Shown here piece by piece: positions 23,283-29,782 of a stretch of 35,643 nt of DNA. The position numbers and the translations under genes were made by a program. The notes under the pieces were generated by a model. That model did no database searches and was not told the DNA's origin. It was given only the letters and a program-made list of their open reading frames with translations. Source of the stretch: a virus; IMG/VR virus record IMGVR_UViG_3300021185_002042, positions 1-35,643 of that record; one strand, written 5' to 3'. Position 1 is the stretch's first letter. The number at the start of each line of letters is the position of its first letter.

Positions 23283-23785
23283 CTAATAAAATTATCGGCT
23301 TAACAGGCCCAAAGGCGGTAGGTAAATCGACCTATGCAAAATCAATCGAGGGAGCGGTAATTCTCTCCTTCGCCACTCCCATTAAAGAGATGCTCAAGGT
23401 GATATTGCCGGGGGAAAAGTATCTGCATTTTAAGGAAGAACCAATACCCAACTTTCCCGACAATATTAATACCAGGCAGTTATTACAGAGCCTCGGGACG
23501 GAATGGGGAAGGGAAGGGGTTTACCCTAATATATGGATCGATCTAGCTTATAAGGCGGCTCTACCCTACATCGGGAATAAAACTATTGTTTTCGATGATA
23601 TCCGCTTCCCCAACGAAGCTTGGGCGATTCGTAGATGGGGCAATACACATGAGGTACTGTCAGAAATAGTTCACATCGCTCGCAAAGGCTATGAGCCTGA
23701 CCCGAATGATAACCATGTCTCAGAGGCGGGACTTCCAAAGGGAATGATAGATAGGTGGGTTAGTGTCGATGGGGACGGACGATAG
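23279..23785 (+). CDS. Deoxynucleoside monophosphate kinase-like P-loop protein
   Basis: A 168-residue P-loop kinase: Walker A GLTGPKAVGKST (about 7-18), a nucleotide-substrate region with FATPIKEMLKVILPG, then SLGTEWGREGVYPNIWIDLA and TIVFDDIRFPNEAWAI. These motifs match phage dNMP kinases (T4 gp1-like), which phosphorylate dNMPs for phage DNA synthesis. Its neighbours, polymerase and primase, fit. The C-terminal end (GMIDRWVSVDGDGR) overlaps the next gene by about 17 bases. Confidence 0.82.
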   Translation: MTNKIIGLTGPKAVGKSTYAKSIEGAVILSFATPIKEMLKVILPGEKYLHFKEEPIPNFPDNINTRQLLQSLGTEWGREGVYPNIWIDLAYKAALPYIGNKTIVFDDIRFPNEAWAIRRWGNTHEVLSEIVHIARKGYEPDPNDNHVSEAGLPKGMIDRWVSVDGDGR

Positions 23786-23990
23786 CCAAATAGCCAAGCA
23801 GATGGCAACCGATGCCAAGCTGAAAAATATGCTCCTCAAGATTCCCGAGGATCATCGGGGTTTTACTCAGTCCGAACTGGCCGCGAAAACAGGGATACCT
23901 CGCCGTACTTTAAGGCGGATTGAAGACGAGGCGATAGGCAAGCTGACTGATTATATCCAGCAGTTTATAGAGGGTGAGGGTTCCGAGTAA
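23769..23990 (+). CDS. Small sigma-70 region 4-like HTH protein (first copy)
   Basis: About 73 residues from this ATG (a GTG six bases earlier would add two). The C-terminal half, FTQSELAAKTGIPRRTLRRI followed by EDEAIGKL, has the helix-turn-helix and RxIExxAxxKL pattern of sigma-70 region 4, where the second helix reads the -35 element. The rest of a sigma factor is missing. It could bind RNA polymerase flap or DNA and redirect host transcription, or be an ordinary small HTH repressor. A second protein of the same type lies before the portal gene. Confidence 0.6.
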   Translation: MGTDDSQIAKQMATDAKLKNMLLKIPEDHRGFTQSELAAKTGIPRRTLRRIEDEAIGKLTDYIQQFIEGEGSE

Positions 23991-24845
23991 ATGGCAATTC
24001 TATCAGCAGACATGGCGGGGTTCTTCGACAGACTCCCGCAAGGAGACTTTGGCCATCATACCTTTATTGCCCGCCTTACCCTCCGTGCCGCAATGCATCA
24101 ATCCGACTTCGAGAAGGCTCACGATTACTGCATCGAGGTAGCAAAGGAATTTACCCGCCGACCACTCCAGCCGAACGAGATCCGCAATGCATTAACCGGT
24201 GCGTATCAAATCCTTTCAGGTGAGAAGATTATCAGTCCCACCAAGAGAGTATCAATTGATACCGGAATCTCAACAAACGCAAAAGGTAAGCCCGAGGATC
24301 TTGAAATGCTACAACTCCGCTCCTCCGCCATTCCTTTGAATGCGATGGAGGCGGTTTCCAAGCTATTCCGCCCCGACCAATGGATAAACATCCAAGCGGA
24401 TAAATTTAATACTATGATCAAGTCGGCGGGCGATTGGGCGATCAGTCAAGGGGTAGGGCAGATGGAATTTATTTCGTACAATCCATTTAAGCACATCGGT
24501 CCTCGGGTAAAAGAGAATGCCGGTGAGCGGATGTATCTAGTACATGAGATCGATGACCCGACTTGGACGAAGGCTGATCAGATTGGTCCAGCACTTACCC
24601 TCGAATCAATCTGCCCCCTTAAGATGATAGTCGATAGTGGCGGTCAGTCCTTACATTGCTGGTACGATTGGATACCTGGTAAGGCCGAGCAGTTTAAACA
24701 TATGTCAATGAAGCTCGGAGCCGATCCATCGATTTATAATTCACCCCTCGGATTAGTCCGACTGCCTTGGGGGACGAGAAAACCAAAGACCGAGAAGGGC
24801 GAGAGATTTTCTGCCCAGCAACCTATTCTTTTTTGGCGGGAATGA
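23991..24845 (+). CDS. AEP-type DNA primase-like protein
   Basis: A 284-residue protein. The second half matches the archaeo-eukaryotic primase core: YLVHEIDDPT (E186, D188; motif I, usually DxD or DxE), IVDSGGQSLHCWYDW (H222; motif II, the sGGkSlHaWy pattern), and LGLVRLPWGTRKPK (257-263; near motif III). The first 80 residues are helical (FIARLTLRAAMHQSDFEKAH). No helicase is fused and no zinc-finger Cys cluster is obvious. The RepA-like ATPase gene follows after a short gene, so primase and helicase are separate. The name is confident at superfamily level only. Confidence 0.7.
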   Translation: MAILSADMAGFFDRLPQGDFGHHTFIARLTLRAAMHQSDFEKAHDYCIEVAKEFTRRPLQPNEIRNALTGAYQILSGEKIISPTKRVSIDTGISTNAKGKPEDLEMLQLRSSAIPLNAMEAVSKLFRPDQWINIQADKFNTMIKSAGDWAISQGVGQMEFISYNPFKHIGPRVKENAGERMYLVHEIDDPTWTKADQIGPALTLESICPLKMIVDSGGQSLHCWYDWIPGKAEQFKHMSMKLGADPSIYNSPLGLVRLPWGTRKPKTEKGERFSAQQPILFWRE

Positions 24846-25036
24846 TTAATACTCTTCTTAAAGCAACCATCGTCAGACGGTTTATTAAGCTCGGGATTTC
24901 ACCCGTTAAAGCAATGAAAATGGCCGACCGGTTAGCCGAGGGAGATGCTATTGTGCTTGTCAGAAATCACATAAATTTACAGCCCCAAATAATTTTAACA
25001 CTAATCAAAAATAACATAAAAGATAATGAGACCTGA
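24842..25036 (+). CDS. Small basic protein between primase and helicase
   Basis: A 64-residue protein (MINTLLKATIVRRFIKLGIS), whose ATG overlaps the primase stop (ATGA) and whose end overlaps the helicase start by 11 bases. The middle, SPVKAMKMADRLAEGDAIVL, suggests a small helical DNA-binding fold. The frame stays open further upstream inside the primase gene, but the coupled ATG with GGCGGG before it is the natural start. A helicase loader or primase accessory is possible by position. Confidence 0.55.
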   Translation: MINTLLKATIVRRFIKLGISPVKAMKMADRLAEGDAIVLVRNHINLQPQIILTLIKNNIKDNET

Positions 25037-26183
25037 AACCGACCCATACTACAAAGCACAACTTAAAGCGGTAGAGCTGGAATATATGCTCGATAGCCCG
25101 ACTGTCACCAATATGCCCAACCGATCAATCGAGGTGAGCAATGACGACCCAAAGCCGCTTCCCGAGATTATGTCATTCGGCCAATGCATGGACTTTGCCA
25201 CTAATCCGAAGAATGAACTTGAAGAGATAATTGAGGGCGTACTGCACGAAGGTTGTAAGATGATTATATCGGGGTCCAGTAAGGCGGGTAAGACTTGGAG
25301 TCTCATTAACTTGGCCATCGCCGCATCCAATGGGATGCCGTGGCTGGGGATGCCGGTTAAGCAGTCGAAGGTTCTATACTTAGACTTCGAGCTAAAGAAG
25401 TTCTTTGGTACGGATCGGATAAAGCGGGTAGCCAAGGCAACCTTTAACGGAGAGATTAAGCCCAACCATCACTTGGACTATTGGCCGCTCCGAGGTCACC
25501 GGGCAGAACTCCTCGACCTCCTCACAAAGATCCGAGCGGAAAGGCGGGAATATGATCTGATCATCCTCGATCCCTACTACAAATTAGCCACAGGAATAGA
25601 TGAGAACGATGCTAAGGCAGTAGGCGAAATCGTAAACCTAATCGAGGATTTCTCCGAGGAGACCGGTGCCGCCATAGTATTTGCCCACCACTTCTCCAAA
25701 GGGAATAAATCAGAGACCGATCATATCGACCGAGCATCCGGCTCAGGGGTATTTGCCCGCGATCCTGACGCTATCCTCACCCTTACCTCTCACGAGGAAG
25801 AAGAACACCTAGTCCTCGAGGCAACTAATAGAAACTGTCCATTCTCACCGCCCAAAGTCCTCGAATTCTCCGCAGAAACCTTTCCACTCTTCATACATCG
25901 ACCCGACCTAGAAGCTAAATTCAGAAAGCCAGGGCAGATATCCACCATTCAAAAGAAGATTAATGAGGGCTTATGCGAGAAGTTTCTAGAGCTGTTGAAA
26001 GATAAGCCGATTGCTGGAAGAAACGAGATAATGGAATTACTTCAAGCTCAAACCAATAATAATATCGATGGTCATGTTTTTAAGAAAATATTATCGATGA
26101 CTAAGGATCAAATTGAGGTCGAAAAAGGTGGTCCGAATAACAAAACTATCTACAGTTTGAAGCTAAAACTGAAAGGAGAATAA
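25026..26183 (+). CDS. RepA/RecA-fold hexameric helicase-like ATPase
   Basis: A 385-residue protein with a RecA-fold core like plasmid RepA (AAA_25): Walker A MIISGSSKAGKTW (GSSKAGKT, 83-90), catalytic Glu near VLYLDFELKK (E122), Walker B YDLIILDPYYKL (D182), and sensor stretch AAIVFAHHFSKG (219-226). Residues about 310-385 look like a winged-helix tail (GRNEIMELLQAQTNNNIDGH). This fold unwinds DNA at forks. It is the last gene of the replication block, directly before a region rich in inverted repeats that may be the origin. Confidence 0.85.
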   Translation: MRPETDPYYKAQLKAVELEYMLDSPTVTNMPNRSIEVSNDDPKPLPEIMSFGQCMDFATNPKNELEEIIEGVLHEGCKMIISGSSKAGKTWSLINLAIAASNGMPWLGMPVKQSKVLYLDFELKKFFGTDRIKRVAKATFNGEIKPNHHLDYWPLRGHRAELLDLLTKIRAERREYDLIILDPYYKLATGIDENDAKAVGEIVNLIEDFSEETGAAIVFAHHFSKGNKSETDHIDRASGSGVFARDPDAILTLTSHEEEEHLVLEATNRNCPFSPPKVLEFSAETFPLFIHRPDLEAKFRKPGQISTIQKKINEGLCEKFLELLKDKPIAGRNEIMELLQAQTNNNIDGHVFKKILSMTKDQIEVEKGGPNNKTIYSLKLKLKGE

Positions 26184-26201
26184 GTTAACTTTATTGTCGG
26201 A

Positions 26202-26246
26202 AGAGTGGTAGTGCGACCCTATATAGTATATATGCACTACTACTCT
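26202..26246. repeat. 13-bp inverted repeat with AT-rich loop
   Basis: AGAGTGGTAGTGC and GCACTACTACTCT pair with one G-T position around a 19-base loop GACCCTATATAGTATATAT, itself nearly palindromic (TATATAGTATATA). No U-run follows, so it is not a typical terminator for the helicase operon. A cruciform or melting element of an origin, or a protein-binding site, fits better. Confidence 0.55.
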
Positions 26247-26259
26247 CTAAATAAAAAAC

Positions 26260-26387
26260 AGGCTGTTAAGTAGTTAACCTTCGCACTAATGCTTTGGCCC
26301 GTAGCCGGCCCAAAAGCTAAAGCTTACGCACCAGTGCGCCAAACCACCTGAAGGCGGCCCGTACCAGGTTAACTACTCCGCCAGCCT
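26260..26387. other. Long-range inverted repeat region; candidate origin or structured RNA
   Basis: Outer arms AGGCTG (26260-26265) and CAGCCT (26382-26387), then perfect 12-bp arms AGTAGTTAACCT (26269-26280) and AGGTTAACTACT (26366-26377), enclose 85 bases. Inside, CGCACT pairs with AGTGCG (26282-26287 with 26333-26338), within which GCTTTGG can pair with CCAAAAGC (26291-26317); the palindrome AAGCTAAAGCTT lies next to it. GTTAAC occurs three times in and beside this region. There is no reading frame worth calling. It could fold as RNA or act as DNA sites for the RepA-like, DnaA-like or RHH proteins. Confidence 0.5.
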
Positions 26388-26423
26388 ACAAGCTCGACCG
26401 ATTAAAAGATTAAAACCGAAAGA

Positions 26424-26609
26424 ATGAATACACTCGTTAAACAGATTAACCGCTCGAACAGATCAATCCTGTCAAAGAGGTATAAATATATCCATCAGCC
26501 AATCGATAAGACTGGTAGCCAATCAATCACAGCAAATCGGGCATTCAGAGGAATGGCGGGATTGGCGGCCTTATACCCTATCGTGGTAGATTGGATGTAT
26601 CGAAGTTAA
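26424..26609 (+). CDS. Small basic protein, unknown
   Basis: A 61-residue protein, basic in its first half (MNTLVKQINRSNRSILSKRY) with a hydrophobic C-terminal segment (FRGMAGLAALYPIVVDWMYR) that may be a membrane or amphipathic helix. The ATG has a GAAAG leader only. It stands alone between two structured non-coding stretches; being isolated, its reality is less certain than that of the packed genes. Confidence 0.4.
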   Translation: MNTLVKQINRSNRSILSKRYKYIHQPIDKTGSQSITANRAFRGMAGLAALYPIVVDWMYRS

Positions 26610-26653
26610 AAGACAGCCCTGTGTGCCTTCTAGGCGATTATTCGGGCTATCTT
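26610..26653. repeat. Nested hairpin downstream of the small gene
   Basis: AAGACAGCCC pairs with GGGCTATCTT (9 of 10) and encloses a smaller perfect hairpin GCCT-TCT-AGGC. It begins right at the end of the preceding stop codon. Without a U-run it is not a canonical terminator, but it may stop or stabilise the transcript. The remaining sequence up to the minus-strand gene (26654-26790) is AT-rich with no gene. Confidence 0.35.
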
Positions 26654-26744
26654 GAGATTATATGTCGGTAGTACTTCACTCCAATATCTTAAATATTACC
26701 TTCAAGGAAATAAAAAAGCATTCGATTATTAAATCTCGTTCGAG

Positions 26745-26782
26745 GAAAAAGAAGAATAAAGTCAGGAGAGCATACCACTCTC
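26745..26782 (-). terminator. Weak candidate terminator of minus-strand gene
   Basis: Read on the minus strand, GAGAG-7 bases-CTCTC lies about ten bases after the TAA of the small-terminase-like gene and is followed by CTGACTTTATTCTTCTTTTT. The stem is only 5 bp, so the call is tentative, but its place between converging genes is right for a terminator. Confidence 0.3.
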
Positions 26783-26790
26783 GTTGATGG

Positions 26791-27300
26791 TTATGTATCG
26801 GTGACTTCTGCCTCGATGATTTTTTCATCCTTCAGATTGGCAAGCTCGGCTCGGATCTCATCGAGGCTGAGTGATTTCTTTACTTCGATGACTTGAGTCG
26901 GCTCACCTTCGTACTGGCGATGCTTGTCGATTAAGATGCCTGTGGCGATTGGTAGGACTCCTGATGGGATTTCATCGTCCTGGAGTTTAGTTATCAGACT
27001 TTCAACCGCAAGCTGAGTCGCTGTTCCGATTAACCCTCGGAGATGCTTTTTCGTATCTTTCAGCGTTTCCTGTTCCCTAGACTTAACGACTGCAACTGTA
27101 TGGGCTGATATCTTACACTGCTTTGTAATACTCGTTATCGTGGAACCCTCTGCTAGCATCTGTACACATCTAGCATAATCATTAGGTCTCTTATCAAAAA
27201 GCTTCTGCCCAGTCCAAACAGCGGGACAGGCTTCCTCGACAACTAAATTAGCCGGAAGGTTCTCGGCTTTCTGATATGCTCTCGGTCTTTTTGTAGGCAT
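26791..27300 (-). CDS. Small terminase subunit-like HTH protein
   Basis: A 169-residue protein, the only gene on the minus strand. I start it at MPTKRPRAYQKAEN; an upstream ATG would add 20 hydrophobic residues that look like untranslated leader. RCVQMLAEGSTITSITKQCK followed by ISAHTVAVVKSRE is an HTH, then a long helical stretch (KKHLRGLIGTATQLAVESLI) and LPIATGILIDKHRQYEGEPT, the GI..DK...L pattern I associate with small-terminase-like phage HTH proteins. It would recognise the packaging site. It is divergent from the large terminase, with about 300 bases of structured DNA between them. An ordinary HTH regulator is the alternative. Confidence 0.6.
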   Translation of the reverse strand: MPTKRPRAYQKAENLPANLVVEEACPAVWTGQKLFDKRPNDYARCVQMLAEGSTITSITKQCKISAHTVAVVKSREQETLKDTKKHLRGLIGTATQLAVESLITKLQDDEIPSGVLPIATGILIDKHRQYEGEPTQVIEVKKSLSLDEIRAELANLKDEKIIEAEVTDT

Positions 27301-27322
27301 GATTTTAATCGGTGTGGCATAA

Positions 27323-27360
27323 TGATAATGAATTATCAATAAGGATATTGGCAAGAACAA
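27323..27360 (-). promoter_or_regulatory. Minus-strand promoter with overlapping palindromic operator
   Basis: On the minus strand TTGTTC, 17 bases and GATAAT (5 of 6) form a good sigma70-type promoter whose start would fall about 25 bases before the ATG of the small-terminase-like gene. The palindrome TGATAA-TGAA-TTATCA (27323-27338) covers the -10 box and start site, an arrangement expected of a repressor site. Confidence 0.5.
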
Positions 27361-27472
27361 TTAGACATAATGCTTATTGCACGAAGTTAGTTTATTTATT
27401 AAGTACATTGATTATCAGCGACTTACGCAAATGCTTTTGGATCGTGCAAATTATGTAAAAGTATTAGGCAAT

Positions 27473-27527
27473 GGTAGGAGGGGGGGAGGGGGGTCGGATT
27501 TCGCGGCCCGCCGATCACCGCGACCGA
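27473..27527. other. G-rich run and GC hairpin before large terminase
   Basis: GGTAGG is followed by runs of seven and six G separated by one A, giving a purine-only stretch able to form a two-tetrad G-quadruplex. Right after it, TCGG-ATT-TCGCGG pairs with CCGCGA-CCGA around an 11-base loop. This is the only such run I noticed in the window. It sits in the 295-bp gap between the terminase subunit genes. A packaging or cleavage recognition site is a reasonable guess. The rest of the gap is AT-rich; short frames in it lack coding character. Confidence 0.4.
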
Positions 27528-27547
27528 TTGTAGCCCATAAAAAAATT

Positions 27548-27578
27548 TTAACTAATTGCGGCCAATCGTACCGATAAT
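27548..27578 (+). promoter_or_regulatory. Weak candidate promoter for terminase/structural operon
   Basis: TTAACT and GATAAT (5 of 6) are separated by 19 bases, longer than ideal. Transcription would begin about 10-12 bases before the large terminase ATG, and no Shine-Dalgarno is visible there, so the message may be nearly leaderless. A promoter is needed somewhere in this gap because the upstream gene is on the other strand. Confidence 0.3.
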
Positions 27579-27595
27579 CTGTTATCATTAAGCCA

Positions 27596-29197
27596 ATGCC
27601 TCTCACATGGACACCGCACCCCGCTCTCCCGCCTCTGACAAAATCGGAGATGCTGTCCATGTCCCCCGAGTCAATCCTCGCATATTATGAGACTAGAGAG
27701 GAAGCAATCGCCAAAGAGAAAGACGATCCATACCGGCACGGGTTTGAACTGGATACTTGGAAGTTAGCGGATAAGGAACTGAAGACTCATGCCGAGATAT
27801 TGGTCATGGGCGGGAATAGAGCTGGAAAGAGTTTTTGGGCGGCCAAGCGGGTAGTTCAATGCCTCGTAGAAAACCCCGGCACGATCATATGGTGCTTAAC
27901 GGAAACATCGGCAAATTCTGTGCAATTCCAGCAGAAGCTCGTTTACGATGCTCTCCCAAAAGAGTTTAAGTCGTTGGGTAGAGGTAAGATAGGATATGTA
28001 ATGTGGTCGCTTAAAAATGGCTTTACCTCGCAAAAGTTCACTTTGCCGAACGGAAGTCAGTGTATTTTCCGTAACTGGAGTCAGGACATTTCGACAATCG
28101 AAGGAGGAGAAATCGGCTCACCGCAAGAACCGGTAAACGGCACACATAACATCGGATATTGGGCAGATGAACTCGTACCTATGTCGTGGGTCAACACGCT
28201 TAGATTTAGGACAGTTACACGCAATTCCAAGGGAATTATCAGCTTCACCGCCGTTGACGGATGGAACAGCGTAGTCAAATCGATGCTAACGGGAGCCCGC
28301 ACCATAGAATCAACGAAAGCGGATCTCCTAAATGGCGAAGAAGTCCCCCTCGTTCAGCAGCCCATCCGCAAAGCCAGTTCTGTGGTTTATTTCCACACAG
28401 CGGCGAACCCCTTTGGCGGCTGGGAGGCAATGAAGAATCAGTTAGAGGGAGAGAAGAGAGAGACTATCCTTTGCCGGGCTTATGGAGTGCCTGTGAGGCA
28501 GTCTAGGGCTGTGTTCCCTTCGCTTGGGGACAAAAACATCGTACAGGCTGAAAAACTCCCCGATTTCTCGGAAGCCAATTGGGTCATGTCGATTGACCCA
28601 GCGGGAGCAAAGCCCTGGACAATGGTATTATTTGCAATCGATCCTCATGGAGTCGCTTGGGCGGTCAAAGAGTTTCCTGACTTCGACACTTGGGGCGGTT
28701 GGATTGATCTGACAAAGGATAAGCTGTCTGCTGGCGAGGCCGCCCAACCGAACGGGTACGGTCTCAAGGATTATGCCGATGAGATTCGTAGGATGGAAAA
28801 AATTTGCGGGGATAGTGAGGTCATCCGCATAATCGACCCCCGTTTAGGGGCGGCAAGCTATCAAAAGTCGGAAGGATCTTCTAACATCATCGATGATCTA
28901 TCGGATGAAGATATCATCGTTCAACCGGCAGAAGCGTTAGACATCGAAACAGGACTCCAGGCGATCAATAATTTATTAGCATGGGACCGCGATAAACCGA
29001 TGGATTTGGATAATAAGCCCAAACTTATGTTTTCGGATGAATGTCAAAATCTCATAAGTTGTCTGCAAGCATATGTCCCTGGTGATTTAAAAGCCGCTCC
29101 AAAAGATTTTGTAGACTGCACCCGTTATTTTTGCATCGGGAACTTTGAGTATTTCGGCAAGGAGGAGTTAATTTCAACAGGCGGAGGAGGATATTAA
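27596..29197 (+). CDS. terL: Terminase large subunit
   Basis: A 533-residue packaging motor. ATPase part: Walker A MGGNRAGKSF (GGNRAGKS, 72-79) and Walker B IGYWADEL with D191-E192. Nuclease part (RNase H-like): D334 in VMSIDPAGAKPW, D414 in IRIIDPRLG, and D507 in KDFVDCTRYF. The N-terminal segment is Pro-rich. It cuts the concatemer and drives DNA through the portal encoded three genes downstream. The small-terminase-like protein lies on the opposite strand. Both active sites look intact. Confidence 0.92.
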   Translation: MPLTWTPHPALPPLTKSEMLSMSPESILAYYETREEAIAKEKDDPYRHGFELDTWKLADKELKTHAEILVMGGNRAGKSFWAAKRVVQCLVENPGTIIWCLTETSANSVQFQQKLVYDALPKEFKSLGRGKIGYVMWSLKNGFTSQKFTLPNGSQCIFRNWSQDISTIEGGEIGSPQEPVNGTHNIGYWADELVPMSWVNTLRFRTVTRNSKGIISFTAVDGWNSVVKSMLTGARTIESTKADLLNGEEVPLVQQPIRKASSVVYFHTAANPFGGWEAMKNQLEGEKRETILCRAYGVPVRQSRAVFPSLGDKNIVQAEKLPDFSEANWVMSIDPAGAKPWTMVLFAIDPHGVAWAVKEFPDFDTWGGWIDLTKDKLSAGEAAQPNGYGLKDYADEIRRMEKICGDSEVIRIIDPRLGAASYQKSEGSSNIIDDLSDEDIIVQPAEALDIETGLQAINNLLAWDRDKPMDLDNKPKLMFSDECQNLISCLQAYVPGDLKAAPKDFVDCTRYFCIGNFEYFGKEELISTGGGGY

Positions 29198-29199
29198 TT

Positions 29200-29556
29200 A
29201 TGGGAGTAACTAAAAAATGGAGTCCGATGAAGCGGGACCAGGTGGTAATTTTGCGAAAGACTGGGTTGAGTTGGCCGAAGGTCAGCCAATCGGTGGGTAT
29301 TCCCCGCTCCAGTTGTCAGAAAATTTGGGCGGAGGACTCAAACGGCGATATGGAACTGCCTAAACCACCGGCAAAACAGATAGAAAAGGCACGGGTTCTC
29401 AAGCTCGTCCCAAATCCCCGCCTTATGCTCATCCATTTCGAGGATCGGGAAGGGGTGGCAAGATGCGTAAAGCGTCCCGAGCAGAATCACCCTGTTAAAT
29501 CGGAAGTATATGTCAAACGAGTCGAAGGAGACGATGATTTGTATCGAATCGCATGA
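29200..29556 (+). CDS. HTH protein in the packaging operon
   Basis: A 118-residue protein. The N-terminal half, SPMKRDQVVILRKTGLSWPK followed by VSQSVGIPRSSCQKIW, is a resolvase/transposase-like HTH. The C-terminal half (ARVLKLVPNPRLMLIHFEDR) is beta-rich with positive charges. It starts two bases after the terminase stop with GGAGGATATTAATT before it. It could be a second packaging-site binding protein or a late regulator. Confidence 0.6.
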   Translation: MGVTKKWSPMKRDQVVILRKTGLSWPKVSQSVGIPRSSCQKIWAEDSNGDMELPKPPAKQIEKARVLKLVPNPRLMLIHFEDREGVARCVKRPEQNHPVKSEVYVKRVEGDDDLYRIA

Positions 29557-29782
29557 CCAACAGGAGAAGCGAATTGATGCCATGCTACAGGAAATGGTGG
29601 TGGAGGAGGGCTTGTCGGCATTTGAGGCGGGGCGTGAGCCAAACAATTTCACGCTGAAGGAAATTAGCGAATTTATCGGAGTGCCAATCGTGGCAGTACA
29701 CAGGGTCGAAAAAGAGGCTTTGAAAAAACTTAAAAAAATAATGTTAGAATTGGAGATCAAAAATGGAAATACAGGAATTTAG
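29534..29782 (+). CDS. Small sigma-70 region 4-like HTH protein (second copy)
   Basis: An 82-residue protein. I choose this ATG because AAGGAG lies four bases upstream; an earlier in-frame ATG has no ribosome site. After an acidic helical N-terminus, NFTLKEISEFIGVPIVAVHR then VEKEALKKLKKIM matches sigma-70 region 4 (helix-turn-helix, R-V-E-K-A-L-K-K-L). It overlaps the HTH gene and the portal gene by about 20 bases each. Being in the late operon, it could tune late transcription. It is distinct in sequence from the early copy. Confidence 0.6.
   Translation: MICIESHDQQEKRIDAMLQEMVVEEGLSAFEAGREPNNFTLKEISEFIGVPIVAVHRVEKEALKKLKKIMLELEIKNGNTGI

Noticed and set aside
24767-24841. Upstream extension of the small gene after the primase
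   Set aside because: It would lie inside the primase gene in another frame. The ATG overlapping the primase stop has the usual coupling for this genome.
26202-26246. tRNA-like D-arm (AGTGGTAGTGC)
   Set aside because: The resemblance is limited to the D-loop. No acceptor stem, anticodon arm or T-loop (TTCGA) can be folded around it; the 13-bp hairpin explains the sequence.
16215-27322. Shared TAATCGGT..GGC.TA motif at about 16218 and 27306
   Set aside because: Only two imperfect copies in intergenic DNA, in different positions relative to genes. This is too little to call a regulatory site.
27377-27660. Two overlapping short frames (one on each strand) in the terminase intergenic gap
   Set aside because: Both run through the G-rich run and hairpin, have no ribosome site and show unnatural composition (poly-Gly or poly-Pro).
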